DNA of 64,000 bases from BOG-908 sp965199235. GTDB lineage: Bacteria > Pseudomonadota > Alphaproteobacteria > Acetobacterales > Acetobacteraceae. A program made the position numbers and the translations under genes. The stretch is from assembly GCA_965199235.1 (NCBI GenBank), contig CBDAQU010000002.1, forward strand, positions 682,001 to 746,000, given 5' to 3'. Each line of letters starts with the position of its first letter. Position 1 is the stretch's first letter. Shown piece after piece: positions 8,709 to 17,370 of the stretch. The notes under the pieces are model-generated. The model had not been told where the DNA came from. It saw nothing but the letters and a program-made list of their open reading frames with translations, and searched no databases.

Positions 8709-9407
8709 CTAGCTGGTCGACCAGCTCTGTGCCTGCAAGAGGGCCAGGCCGGCGGCGGCAGCGGTTTCTGCCCGCAGCACCAGTTCCCCCAGGCAGATTG
8801 GCGCCACAAAGCGGGTCCGGCGCAGCGCGTCAATCTCGGCGGGCGCAAACCCGCCCTCCGGCCCGATCAGCAGGGCGCCGGCACCGATGGGCGGCGCGGC
8901 CGGGCCGGCGCGTTCGATGGCGGCGGCCAGCAGGCGTCCCTCTGGCCAGGCGGCGAGCAGGGCGGGCAGTGCCACGGGCGGGCGGATCTCGGGCAGGCTG
9001 AGGCGCTCGCACTGCTCCGCGGCTTCGATGGCGATGGCGGTGAAGCGGTCCTGGTTGATCCTGGTTGTGTTGGTCCGCTCGGTCAGCACCGGCAGCAGGG
9101 CGGAGACGCCGAGCTCGGTCGCCTGGCGGACCACGAGGTCGGTGGCGTCGCGCTTGAGAGGGGCGAAGGCGAGCCACAGATCGTGCCCCGGCATCTGGCC
9201 GCGAACCTGGCTCTCCGGCGTGAGAACGGCCCTGCGCTTGCCGAGCTGCGCGATGCGGGCGCGCCATTCGCCGTCCCGGCCGTTGAACAGCAGCACCACG
9301 TCGCCCGCCGCGCGACGCATCACGCTCGCGAGATAGTGCGCCTGGCTCTCGCTGGCATCGACGTCGCGGCCTGCGGCGAGCGGCGAGGGCACCCAAAGCC
9401 TGAGCAT
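8709..9407 (-). CDS. rsmE: 16S rRNA (uracil-1498-N3)-methyltransferase
   Basis: Methylates U1498 of 16S rRNA; a SPOUT-fold (knotted) SAM enzyme. The 232-residue product has the N-terminal PUA-like part (SQAHYLASVMR, FNGRDGEW) and the C-terminal knot motifs LLIGPEGGFAPAEIDALR and LGELVLRAETAA, which bind SAM. The chosen ATG at 9405-9407 gives the usual length of 230-250; the frame is open further upstream without similarity. It is upstream of gshA and divergent from ubiA, whose start is 36 bp away, so the promoters share a short region. Confidence 0.95.
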   Translation of the reverse strand: MLRLWVPSPLAAGRDVDASESQAHYLASVMRRAAGDVVLLFNGRDGEWRARIAQLGKRRAVLTPESQVRGQMPGHDLWLAFAPLKRDATDLVVRQATELGVSALLPVLTERTNTTRINQDRFTAIAIEAAEQCERLSLPEIRPPVALPALLAAWPEGRLLAAAIERAGPAAPPIGAGALLIGPEGGFAPAEIDALRRTRFVAPICLGELVLRAETAAAAGLALLQAQSWSTS

Positions 9408-9443
9408 GTTGACCGATCCTCCAGCACGCCGGACATACGCGGT

Positions 9444-10361
9444 ATGGCGTTGGCTGAAGAGGGGACCCCGTTCACCGACATCGCAGCCGATGGCTGGGTG
9501 GCGCGCATGCCTGCCAGGATGCGGCCCTATCTGCTCCTGGCGAGGCTCGACCGGCCGACCGGCATCTGGCTGCTGTTCCTGCCTGGCGCCTGGGGCATCC
9601 TGCTCGCCCGCGCGCCGGCCTGGGAGAGCGCGCGGCTGCTGCTGCTGTTCGCGCTCGGCGCGGCCGTGATGCGGGCGGCCGGCTGCGTGGTCAACGACAT
9701 GTGGGACCGCGACCTGGACCGGCTGGTGCGCCGCACCGCCGGACGCCCGCTGGCCAGCGGCGCGCTCGGCCTGCGACAGGCCGCAGCGCTCCTGCTGGCG
9801 CTGCTGCTGGCCGGGCTGTGCGTGCTGGTGCAGCTCAACCGTCTGGCGCAGGTGCTGGGGGCAGGCTCGCTGCTGCTGGTTGCCGCCTATCCGCTCGCCA
9901 AGCGGTTCACCTGGTGGCCGCAGCTGGTGATGGGGTTCACCTTCGGCGTGGGCGCGCCCGTGGGCTACGCCGCGTCTGCCGGGCGGATCGACGGCCCATG
10001 GGTGGCGATCTACGCCGCCGCCATTGCCTGGGACCTCGGCTTCGACACGGTCTACGGGTTCCAGGACATGGAGGACGACGCGGTGGTCGGCGTGAAGAGC
10101 ACGTCCCGACGCTTCGCCCACCGGCCGAGGCTGTTCGTCGGCGCGGCCTACGCGCTGAGCATTGCCGCCCTGGCGGCCGGCGGTCTGCTCGCCGGGCTGC
10201 GGCCGATGTTCCTTGCGGCCCTGGCCGCGCCGGCCGCCCTGCTCGCCCTGCAGGTGCTCCGGCTGGACATCGCCGACCCTAGCCTGTGCCTGCGATTGTT
10301 CAAGCTGAACCGCGCGACGGGGCTTGCGGCCGCGCTGGCGCTCGCGGCCGGCCGGGTGTGA
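9444..10361 (+). CDS. ubiA: 4-hydroxybenzoate polyprenyltransferase
   Basis: Integral membrane enzyme that attaches the polyprenyl tail to 4-hydroxybenzoate in ubiquinone synthesis. The 305-residue product has about eight to nine hydrophobic segments. The first Asp-rich motif is NDMWDRDLDR at 84-93 and the second is in YGFQDMEDDAVVGVKS; both bind Mg-pyrophosphate. The start ATG gives the normal length (290-310). Its stop overlaps the GTG start of the next gene (GTGA), implying translational coupling. A chorismate-lyase-like gene at 19073-19558 may supply 4-hydroxybenzoate. Confidence 0.95.
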   Translation: MALAEEGTPFTDIAADGWVARMPARMRPYLLLARLDRPTGIWLLFLPGAWGILLARAPAWESARLLLLFALGAAVMRAAGCVVNDMWDRDLDRLVRRTAGRPLASGALGLRQAAALLLALLLAGLCVLVQLNRLAQVLGAGSLLLVAAYPLAKRFTWWPQLVMGFTFGVGAPVGYAASAGRIDGPWVAIYAAAIAWDLGFDTVYGFQDMEDDAVVGVKSTSRRFAHRPRLFVGAAYALSIAALAAGGLLAGLRPMFLAALAAPAALLALQVLRLDIADPSLCLRLFKLNRATGLAAALALAAGRV

Positions 10362-11020
10362 CGGGCGAGGAGGCGGCGTTCATCGCGGCGAACACGCGGC
10401 TTGGCACGGCGCCGCTGGTGCCCGAGCTGGTGCTGCGGCTGGCCACCGAGATCACGCCGATCTGGCAGGCGACAGAGGAGCATCTGCGCGCGCACGGCAT
10501 CGCCCCGCCGTTCTGGGCGTTCGCCTGGCCAGGCAGCCAGGTGCTTGCGCGCATGGTCCTGGACCGGCCGGAGCTGGTGCGCGGGCGGCGTGTGCTGGAC
10601 TTCGCCGCCGGCTGCGGCCTGGCGGCACTGGCCGCTTCACGCGCCGGCGCGGACTCCGTGGACGCGGCGGAGATCGACCCGCTCGCCATAGCGGCCATCG
10701 AGGTGAACGCGGCGGCCAACGGGCTGAGCGTGCGGGCGCAGCTGGGCGACGTGGTGGGTGCCGACCGCAGGTGGGACGTCATCCTGTGCGGCGACGTCTG
10801 CTACGAGGCGCCGATGACGCGGCACATCCTGCCCTGGCTGCGCACGATGGTGGCGCAGGGTGCCGAAGTGTGGGTGGCAGACCCAGGCCGCGCCTACGTC
10901 CCGCGCGACGGCATGGAGCAAGTCTCGCGCACCGACGTGCCGACCAGCCTGGAACTGGAGGATCAGCTGATACGGACGACGGTGATCTATCGGCTCGGCG
11001 AGGCCGCGGAGCTGCGCTAA
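10358..11020 (+). CDS. class I SAM methyltransferase, METTL20/ETFB-lysine-methyltransferase-like
   Basis: A 220-residue Rossmann-fold methyltransferase. PPFWAFAWPGSQVLARMVL precedes the SAM motif VLDFAAGCGLAALAA, followed by VDAAEIDPLAIAAIEVNA and the post-I motif WDVILCGDVCYE. The PFWAFAWPG block before motif I is typical of the METTL20 branch, whose bacterial members trimethylate the electron-transfer flavoprotein beta subunit. Substrate here is inferred from that branch. Starts at GTG 10358, sharing GTGA with the ubiA stop. Confidence 0.75.
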   Translation: MTGEEAAFIAANTRLGTAPLVPELVLRLATEITPIWQATEEHLRAHGIAPPFWAFAWPGSQVLARMVLDRPELVRGRRVLDFAAGCGLAALAASRAGADSVDAAEIDPLAIAAIEVNAAANGLSVRAQLGDVVGADRRWDVILCGDVCYEAPMTRHILPWLRTMVAQGAEVWVADPGRAYVPRDGMEQVSRTDVPTSLELEDQLIRTTVIYRLGEAAELR

Positions 11021-11049
11021 GACTGCCGCGCACAAACCACGGAAACCAC

Positions 11050-11604
11050 ATGTCCGCGATCGTCTACAACCTGCTCGACGGCGCGACGCTGGACGGCATG
11101 GCGCCGACCAGCCTGCCCGGGGGCCGCTTCACCAACGCCAACCTGCCTGCGGGGCTGGTTGGACAGGGCATGTATTTGATCGTCAACGACGATACGAACA
11201 ACCGCTACGTCGGCATCTCCACCAACCTGGCCCGTCGTTTCAACAGCAGAATGGCGACCGTGACCGAAGCCGGGTTCTCCAACGCCCAGATGAGGCGGAT
11301 CGGAGTCAACTGGGGCACGGTCGTAACCCAGGATACAGGCAGCACTGCGTGGATGGCCGTGCCATCCTATGGCGCGCCGTGCGAGGGGCCCGTGGACGGT
11401 GTGCGGGTCAATTTCGAAAAGCTGCTGATCCGTTTCGTGCTGACCCAGCTCGGCGTGGGCGGCACGGTGTCGAACAACATGATGGCTGCAACGCCGTACC
11501 GGAACGCTTCGCCGAATCCGGTCACGGTCACGCTGAGTTGGGGGGCGGGAATTTATAGCCCCGGAACTCACAGCTCTGTCTGGGGCGCCAACGCAAGCTG
11601 GTGA
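11050..11604 (+). CDS. stand-alone GIY-YIG-type nuclease-like protein
   Basis: A 184-residue protein with a recognisable GIY-YIG core. GMY is at residues 40-42 and YVG at 53-55, so the two tyrosines (42 and 53) are 11 apart as in I-TevI. Arg63 lies 10 residues after the second tyrosine, again matching I-TevI Arg27. A later VNFEKLLIRFVL supplies a candidate metal-binding Glu123. A hydrophobic 39-residue N-terminal segment and a Gly/Ser/Trp-rich tail (from 150) are not part of the domain. It is not UvrC or UPF0213/YhbQ, which are much shorter or longer. No membrane segment or signal is evident. Function unknown; DNA cleavage is a family-based inference. Confidence 0.62.
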   Translation: MSAIVYNLLDGATLDGMAPTSLPGGRFTNANLPAGLVGQGMYLIVNDDTNNRYVGISTNLARRFNSRMATVTEAGFSNAQMRRIGVNWGTVVTQDTGSTAWMAVPSYGAPCEGPVDGVRVNFEKLLIRFVLTQLGVGGTVSNNMMAATPYRNASPNPVTVTLSWGAGIYSPGTHSSVWGANASW

Positions 11605-11624
11605 TGCGTCGCCGATCTGGTGCG

Positions 11625-11652
11625 TTGCGTCCCTGCACCATCGCGCTAGGCT
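11625..11652 (+). promoter_or_regulatory. weak sigma70-like promoter for dedA
   Basis: TTGCGT at 11625-11630 and TAGGCT at 11647-11652, spacer 16 bp. The -10 box ends 6 nt before the dedA ATG, so a transcript from it would be leaderless or nearly so. Weak match; inference only. Confidence 0.3.
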
Positions 11653-11658
11653 GCGGCC

Positions 11659-12294
11659 ATGATCCACTTCGCCCACCATCTGATGCGCGAATACGGCTAT
11701 GGCGTGATCACGCTGGCCGTCGCCATCGAATGTGCCGGCCTGCTGTTCCCCGGCGAGACGCTGTTCTTCGGCGCCGCCATCTACGCGTCCACCACTGGGC
11801 GCATCGGCATCGTCGGGGTGATTGCGGCGGCCAGTGCTGGCGCCATACTGGGCAATCTCGTGGGTTTCACGATCGGCCGGGTGATCGGCGGCCCGATTCT
11901 GGCCAAGCATGGCTGGCGCGTCGGGCTGAACGCGCGTCGCCTGGCGCTGGGCCGCTACCTGTTCCGCCAGCACGGCGGCAAGGTGGTGTTCGCCTGCCGC
12001 TTCGTCAGCGTGCTGCGCAGCTTCAACGCGCTGCTGGCGGGCGCCAGCGCCATGCCCTGGCGCGGCTTCGTCGGATGGACGGTTGCGGGCGGCATCGCCT
12101 GGCCGGTCGTACACGGCACCTTCGGCTACGTGCTTGGCGACGCGGCGCGCCGCATGTCGGGCCCTTTCAGGGTGGTGCTCGGCCTGGCGACCGTTGCCGC
12201 CGTCGTCTGGATCCTGCGTTTCATCAAGCGGAACGAAACACGGCTGGAAGCCATCGCGATGCGATCGGAGCACTATGAACAGAACCATGCCTGA
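11659..12294 (+). CDS. DedA family membrane protein
   Basis: A 211-residue inner-membrane protein of the DedA/SNARE-associated family. Bacterial members are half-size transporters or lipid scramblases needed for envelope homeostasis. Seen here are the re-entrant-loop motif ECAGLLFPGETLFFGA near residue 23, the G-rich loop LGNLVGFTIGRVIGG, and the conserved CRFVSVLRSFNALLAGAS with its essential arginines. Four to five hydrophobic segments follow the family layout. Length is normal. The following gene overlaps its 3' end by 20 bp. Confidence 0.9.
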   Translation: MIHFAHHLMREYGYGVITLAVAIECAGLLFPGETLFFGAAIYASTTGRIGIVGVIAAASAGAILGNLVGFTIGRVIGGPILAKHGWRVGLNARRLALGRYLFRQHGGKVVFACRFVSVLRSFNALLAGASAMPWRGFVGWTVAGGIAWPVVHGTFGYVLGDAARRMSGPFRVVLGLATVAAVVWILRFIKRNETRLEAIAMRSEHYEQNHA

Positions 12295-12766
12295 ACGCGC
12301 CTGCACGATGCTGGCCGCGGCGCTGCTGCTGTGCGCCGCGGCGCCGCCCGACGCCACCATCGCCCTGACCACCCAGCCGGGCAGCGCGCTGGAAACGACC
12401 GCGATGAGGCTCGTCAGCGGCGACCTCAAGCAGTCGCGCAGCGAGGGCGACCCGCCGGTGATGCTGGTCGGGTCGGCGCGCCTGTCCACCCGTCCAGGCG
12501 CGCCGGCGGCCCTGTTCGTCCAGGTGCAGTCGGCGTCGTTCTGCGGCTCTGCCGGCTGTTCCACCTCGGTCTACGTGCAGCACGAGGATGCCTGGACGAA
12601 GGTGATGGATTCGATCAGCGGGCCGATCAAGATGTCCGCCCACGTGCATCGCGGCATGCACGACCTGCTCGTGCACGGGCACGACCGCTGGGTGTGGAAC
12701 GGCCGCACCTACGCCGACACGCTGCCCACGCCGGACATCGACCTGCGCCACTCGATCAAGAAATAA
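12275..12766 (+). CDS. small secreted protein of unknown function
   Basis: A 163-residue protein with an N-terminal signal peptide (hydrophobic TMLAAALLLCAAAPP, likely cleaved around residue 24-28). The mature part has a paired-cysteine FCGSAGCSTSVYV and a tryptophan-rich end (RWVWNGRTYADTL), suggesting a small beta-rich periplasmic domain with one disulfide. No family was recognised. The first ATG (12275) overlaps dedA by 20 bp; ATG at 12287 is an equally good start. Context suggests an envelope role with dedA. Confidence 0.7.
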   Translation: MNRTMPERACTMLAAALLLCAAAPPDATIALTTQPGSALETTAMRLVSGDLKQSRSEGDPPVMLVGSARLSTRPGAPAALFVQVQSASFCGSAGCSTSVYVQHEDAWTKVMDSISGPIKMSAHVHRGMHDLLVHGHDRWVWNGRTYADTLPTPDIDLRHSIKK

Positions 12767-12899
12767 ACGGCTGGCAAGAAGTAGGCGGCTGGCAAGACTG
12801 GGCGGCTGGCAAGACTGGGCGGCTGGTCCGCCGGCGACGGCACGTTGCCGTTAACCATCGCTGTGCTAGCGTCCCCAAAAAAACTCAGGGAGAGCGCAG

Positions 12900-14162
12900 A
12901 TGGACGGCGTGAGCTTGAGCCAGTTTCCGCTGGTGACCGACCCCTACTCCGTTCCGTTGCACGCGGTGAACCCGGCCCAGCCGGGCCTGTTCCAGGCCGA
13001 CGCCATATGGTCCACCTTCGAGCGGTTGCGGCGCGAGGCGCCGGTGCATTTCACCGCCGAGAGCGAGTTCGGGCCTTACTGGTCGATCAGCAAGTACAGG
13101 CAGATCATGCAGGTCGAGGTCGATACCGGGAATTTCTCGTCCGACGCCTATCGCGGCGGCATCGTCATCCGCGACCCTGAACCGGACTTCGTGATGCCGA
13201 TGTTCATCGCGATGGACCCGCCGAGGCACGATCTGCAGCGCGAGGCGGTGAACCCGGTGATCTCGCCCACCAACCTGGCGCGGCTGGAGGTGCTGATCCG
13301 CGAACGCGCCGGCACGATCCTGGACCGCCTGCCGGTGGGCGAGGTGTTCGACTGGGTTGAGACGGTCTCGATCGAGCTGACGACGCAGATGCTGGCGACC
13401 CTGTTCGACTTTCCGCAGGACGAACGCCGCAAGCTGACGCGCTGGTCCGACGTGTCCACCGCCATTCCTGGCGCGGGCGTGGTGGAGAGCGAGCAGCAGC
13501 GCCAGGCGGAGCTGCTGGAATGCCTGACCCGGTTCACCGGGCTGTGGAACGAGCGGGTGAACGCGCAGCCAACGGGCGACCTGATCTCGCTGATGGCGCA
13601 TGCCGAAGCGACGCGGCACCAGACGCCTATGGAGTACCTCGGCAACCTCGTCCTGCTGATCGTCGGCGGCAACGACACCACACGCAACTCGATCACCGGC
13701 GGCGTGCTGGCGCTGAACAGGTTCCCCGACCAGTACACCAGGCTGCTGGCCAACCCGGGGCTGGTCGCCGGCATGGTGCCGGAGATCATCCGCTGGCAGA
13801 CGCCGCTGGCCCACATGCGGCGGACCGCGACGCGCGACGTGGCGTTCGGCGGCCAGACTATCAGGCAGGGCGACCGGGTGGTGCTGTGGTACGTGAGCGG
13901 CAACCGCGACGAGGACGCGATCGAGCGCCCAAACGAGTTCGACATCGGGCGTGCACGGCCGCGCCGCCATCTCAGCTTCGGCTTCGGCGTGCATCGCTGC
14001 CTGGGCGAGCGCCTGGCGGAGCTCCAGCTGAGGGTGATGTGGGAGGAGATCCTGGCCCGTTTCGGACGGATCGAGGTGGTCGAGGAGCCGAAGCGGGTGT
14101 ACTCGGCATTCGTCAAGGGCTACGAGCGGATGCTGGTCCGGATCAGCGGCCGGCGCGCGTGA
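12900..14162 (+). CDS. cytochrome P450
   Basis: Soluble bacterial P450 monooxygenase of 420 residues. Seen are the I-helix oxygen-activation motif GGNDTTRNS, the K-helix ExxR in PEIIRWQTP, and the heme-binding loop FGFGVHRCLGER with axial Cys367. The sequence style resembles class I bacterial P450s of the CYP107/CYP108/CYP125 type that use a ferredoxin partner, but no ferredoxin or reductase gene is adjacent. Substrate unknown. The ATG follows AGGGAGAG. The stop overlaps the next start by four bases (GTGA), so it is probably coupled to the SDR-like protein and folB. Confidence 0.93.
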   Translation: MDGVSLSQFPLVTDPYSVPLHAVNPAQPGLFQADAIWSTFERLRREAPVHFTAESEFGPYWSISKYRQIMQVEVDTGNFSSDAYRGGIVIRDPEPDFVMPMFIAMDPPRHDLQREAVNPVISPTNLARLEVLIRERAGTILDRLPVGEVFDWVETVSIELTTQMLATLFDFPQDERRKLTRWSDVSTAIPGAGVVESEQQRQAELLECLTRFTGLWNERVNAQPTGDLISLMAHAEATRHQTPMEYLGNLVLLIVGGNDTTRNSITGGVLALNRFPDQYTRLLANPGLVAGMVPEIIRWQTPLAHMRRTATRDVAFGGQTIRQGDRVVLWYVSGNRDEDAIERPNEFDIGRARPRRHLSFGFGVHRCLGERLAELQLRVMWEEILARFGRIEVVEEPKRVYSAFVKGYERMLVRISGRRA

Positions 14163-14668
14163 CCGCGCCATCGATGACGGGCAGGCTGCAGGTCGCCGAG
14201 GCCGGCGAGGCAGGCTCCGTGCTGGCCTGCGCCCTTCAGGCCGCCCCTGGCCTGACCTTGCCCGTCCTGGTCAACATCGGCGTCTGGCCCGACCTGGCCG
14301 CGCTGATGCAGCGCTGCGACCAGTTCGCGGCGTCGGCCGGAGGCGACGCGCTGATCATCACCGCACTGGCCCAATCGGACGAGTCCGGCACAGTGGAGTG
14401 GCAGGTGGCGGCGGCCGGCCTCTGGGCCTTCACCCGCCACGCGGCCCTGGCTTGGGCGCCGCGCGGCGTGCGGCTGAACGTGGTCGGGTGCGGCGTCGGC
14501 CCGCCGCCCGGACAGGACCCCGTTGCCAGGGGACGGTCGGCAGCCCCCATCCGGGCCGAGTCCGCAAGCGTGGAGGACGTCGTGCGCACCATACGCTTCG
14601 TTGCCGGCGCAGCCTCGATGACCGGACAGTTCATCCGCCTAGGCGATTTCCGCCCGGTTGATGCCTGA
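14159..14668 (+). CDS. degenerate SDR-like protein lacking catalytic residues
   Basis: A 169-residue protein matching only the second half of a short-chain dehydrogenase. GLWAFTRHAALAWAPRGVRL aligns with the helix after the active site and the conserved GIRVN strand. TIRFVAGAASMTGQFIRLGD matches the typical C-terminal VTGQ segment. The N-terminal GxxxGxG nucleotide loop is absent. At the active-site position the YxxxK pair reads WxxxA, so oxidoreductase activity is unlikely. It starts at GTG overlapping the P450 stop and ends in ATGA overlapping folB. It may be a structural or pterin-binding remnant. Confidence 0.65.
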   Translation: MTAPSMTGRLQVAEAGEAGSVLACALQAAPGLTLPVLVNIGVWPDLAALMQRCDQFAASAGGDALIITALAQSDESGTVEWQVAAAGLWAFTRHAALAWAPRGVRLNVVGCGVGPPPGQDPVARGRSAAPIRAESASVEDVVRTIRFVAGAASMTGQFIRLGDFRPVDA

Positions 14669-15129
14669 TGGACGCCTTCCGCCCGGCCAGTGCCGCCGCC
14701 CGGCTGCGCCACGTGTTCCTGCGCGACATGGTACTGCTGGCAAGCGTCGGAGTGCACGCCTTCGAGCACGAGGCGCGGCAGCGCCTGCGCATCAACGTCG
14801 ACCTCGCGGTGACGGACGAGGACGCGGCATCCCTGTCGCGGGCGGCCCCGCGCCGCGACGACCTCAGCCGGGTGGTGGATTACGAGGCGGTGGCGGCGCG
14901 CGTCCGCGGCATCGTGCAGGCAGGCCACGTGCGCCTGCTCGAAACACTGGCGGAGCGGCTGGCCGAAACGTGCCTGGAAGACAGCCGCGTCCGCAGCGTC
15001 CGCATCAGGGTTGAAAAGCTCGACATCTTTCCCGACGTCGCAGCGGTTGGCGTGGAGATCGAGCGGCGAGCCGATGCCGGCATCGCGGTTTCATCCCCCG
15101 CACGGCTTGACTCCGAACATTTTCAGTAA
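14668..15129 (+). CDS. folB: dihydroneopterin aldolase
   Basis: Converts 7,8-dihydroneopterin to 6-hydroxymethyl-dihydropterin in folate synthesis. The 153-residue product has the family pattern: FLRDMVLLASVGVHAFEHEA at the N-terminus, the DDLSRVVDYEAVAARV core and the LLETLAERLAETCL helix, then VRIRVEKLDIFPD. It is longer than the usual 120 because of short extensions at both ends. ATG overlaps the preceding stop (ATGA). No folP or folK is adjacent. Confidence 0.9.
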   Translation: MDAFRPASAAARLRHVFLRDMVLLASVGVHAFEHEARQRLRINVDLAVTDEDAASLSRAAPRRDDLSRVVDYEAVAARVRGIVQAGHVRLLETLAERLAETCLEDSRVRSVRIRVEKLDIFPDVAAVGVEIERRADAGIAVSSPARLDSEHFQ

Positions 15130-15348
15130 ATTACAATTTGATGTCGTTTTGATTTCGTATCGTCGAGCGAAGTCCAGCAAACTCTGTGGTTTTCTCCCGC
15201 GGCCGTATCGGGCTAACGTGAGCAGCTTGATGCGAGCTGGGCCTTGACAGGCCGGGGCAGGCCATCAATCCCCAGACTTGTCCACATCCCTGGCCGCTTC
15301 AGCGAGCGGACTTGAGCCTTACGGCGTCAAAGCCCACCCTAGACCCAG

Positions 15349-17268
15349 ATGTCCGACCAGCTTGCTCCCGACGCGCCGAACACCCCGACGGACCGGACCG
15401 GACCGGACCGCTCCCCGCCCCCGGCCGTTCGCACCGGCCTGGCAGTGATCGAGGAGGTGGTGGCGACCCTGCCCCTCTCCCCGGGCGTCTACCGCATGCT
15501 CGATGCACGCGGCGAGCCGCTTTACGTGGGCAAGGCGCGCAGCCTGAAGAAGCGCGTCTCCAACTACACCCAGCTCAACCGGCTGGAGGAGCGGCTGCGC
15601 TGCATGGTGCGCGACACCGCCAGCATGGAGATCGTGACCACCCATACCGAGGCCGAAGCGCTGCTGCTGGAAGCCAACCTGATCAAGCGCCTGAAACCGC
15701 GCTACAACATCGTGCTGCGCGACGACAAATCCTATCCGTGGCTGATGCTGGCCGAGGACCATGATTTTCCGCAGGTGACCAAGCATCGCGGCGCGCAGTC
15801 CCGCCGCGGCAGCTACTGGGGCCCGTTCGCCAGCGCCTGGGCGGTGAACCAGACGGTGAACGCGATGGAGCGGCTGTTCCTGCTGCGCTCCTGCGCCGAC
15901 ACGGTTTTTTCGACCCGCTCTCGCCCCTGCCTGCTGCACCAGATCAAGCGCTGCTCCGCTCCCTGCGTCGGCCGCATCTCTCGCGAGGACTATTCCGAGC
16001 TGGTGGCCGAGGCGCGCGCCTTTCTGTCGGGCAAGACGGCGACGCTGCAGAAAAAGCTGTCGGCGCAGATGGAGGAAGCCTCCGAGGCGATGGAGTTCGA
16101 GCGCGCGGCGACGCTGCGCGACCGCATCCGCGCGCTGACCCATGTGCAGGGTTCGGGGGTGATCAATCCCGCAAGCCTGACTGACGCCGACATCGTCGCG
16201 CTGTGGCAGGTAGCGGGGCAAAGCTGCGTGCAGGTGTTCTTCGTGCGCGGCGGCAACAACAACGGCAACCGCGCGCACTTCCCCAGCACGGTGAAGTCCG
16301 ACGAGCCGACAGACGTGCTGGCCGCCTTCATCGCCCAGTTCTACGACGACAAGCCGCCGCCGCCGCTGATCCTGACCAACCACGACCTGCCGGAAGCCGA
16401 GCTAATCGCCGACGCGCTCGCGCTGAAGGCCGGCCGGCGGGTGGAGATCGCCAATCCGAAGCGCGGCGAAAAATGCCACGTGGTCAAGCACGCCGAGACC
16501 AACGCGCGCGAGGCGCTGGAGCGCCGCCTGGCCGAGGCGACAGGCCAGGCCAAGCTGCTGGACGGCGTGGCCAGCGTGTTCGGGCTGGCAGCACGTCCCG
16601 AACGCATCGAAACCTACGACAACAGCCACATCATGGGCCAGGCGCCCTACGGCGTGATGGTGGTTGCCGGCGCGGAGGGTTTCCGGAAAACCTCCTACCG
16701 GAAATACGCGATCCGCAGCGCGATCTCCCCAGGCGACGATTTCGGCATGATGCGCGAAATGCTGGAGCGCCGCTTCGCCCGCGGACAGCGCGAGCGCGAG
16801 GCGGGAGAGGGCGACGACAACTGGCCGGACATGGTGCTGATCGACGGCGGCGCGGGCCAATACAGCGCGGCGCGCGGCGTGCTGGACGATCTGGGCGTAA
16901 CCGACGTGGCGCTCGTGGCGATCGCCAAGGGGCCGGACCGCGATGCCGGCCGCGAATGGTTCTTCACCGCCGACAAGCCGCCCTTCCAGCTGCCGCCGCG
17001 CGACCCCGTGCTCTACTACCTGCAGCGGCTGCGCGACGAGGCGCATCGTTTCGCCATCACCACCCACCGCGCCGGCCGGTCGCGCGCGCTGATCACCAGC
17101 GAGCTGGACGAGGTGCCCGGCATCGGATCGGCACGCAAACGCGCGCTGCTGAACCATTTCGGATCGGCCCGAGGGGTCAAGCAGGCAGGCCTGGAGGATC
17201 TGCAGGCCGCACCCGGCATCTCCAAGGAGACTGCCGGGCGGGTTTACGCCTATTTCCACAGCAAGTAG
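15349..17268 (+). CDS. uvrC: excinuclease ABC subunit C
   Basis: Dual-incision nuclease of nucleotide excision repair, acting with UvrAB. In 639 residues: the GIY-YIG 3'-incision domain (GVY at 46-48, YVG at 59-61, Arg nearby), a Cys cluster (PCLLHQIKRCSAPC), the UVR motif near residue 240, the RNase H-like 5'-incision domain (IETYDNSHIMG, LIDGGAGQ) and a C-terminal tandem HhH (DEVPGIGSARKRALLNHFGS). The first 30 residues are a Pro/Thr-rich extension encoded partly by a GGACC microsatellite (about 15391-15412). A 219-bp AT-richer gap precedes it with no clear gene. Confidence 0.97.
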   Translation: MSDQLAPDAPNTPTDRTGPDRSPPPAVRTGLAVIEEVVATLPLSPGVYRMLDARGEPLYVGKARSLKKRVSNYTQLNRLEERLRCMVRDTASMEIVTTHTEAEALLLEANLIKRLKPRYNIVLRDDKSYPWLMLAEDHDFPQVTKHRGAQSRRGSYWGPFASAWAVNQTVNAMERLFLLRSCADTVFSTRSRPCLLHQIKRCSAPCVGRISREDYSELVAEARAFLSGKTATLQKKLSAQMEEASEAMEFERAATLRDRIRALTHVQGSGVINPASLTDADIVALWQVAGQSCVQVFFVRGGNNNGNRAHFPSTVKSDEPTDVLAAFIAQFYDDKPPPPLILTNHDLPEAELIADALALKAGRRVEIANPKRGEKCHVVKHAETNAREALERRLAEATGQAKLLDGVASVFGLAARPERIETYDNSHIMGQAPYGVMVVAGAEGFRKTSYRKYAIRSAISPGDDFGMMREMLERRFARGQREREAGEGDDNWPDMVLIDGGAGQYSAARGVLDDLGVTDVALVAIAKGPDRDAGREWFFTADKPPFQLPPRDPVLYYLQRLRDEAHRFAITTHRAGRSRALITSELDEVPGIGSARKRALLNHFGSARGVKQAGLEDLQAAPGISKETAGRVYAYFHSK

Positions 17269-17370
17269 GCCTGCTGCTCCGCGCGAGGTCGTGCGGATCG
17301 ACCCTGACCTGCGTAATTTGCGGCCAGGACGGTTTGCTGCTTTCCACGAAACCAGGTCTTGCTTGCCTCG

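Noticed and set aside
7640..9001. Long plus-strand frame over gshA and rsmE
   Set aside because: Both enzymes are unambiguous on the minus strand and the plus frame has no recognisable domain.
15244..15272. Promoter TTGACA before uvrC
   Set aside because: Good -35 hexamer, but the position 17 bp downstream reads AATCCC and no alternative -10 is convincing.
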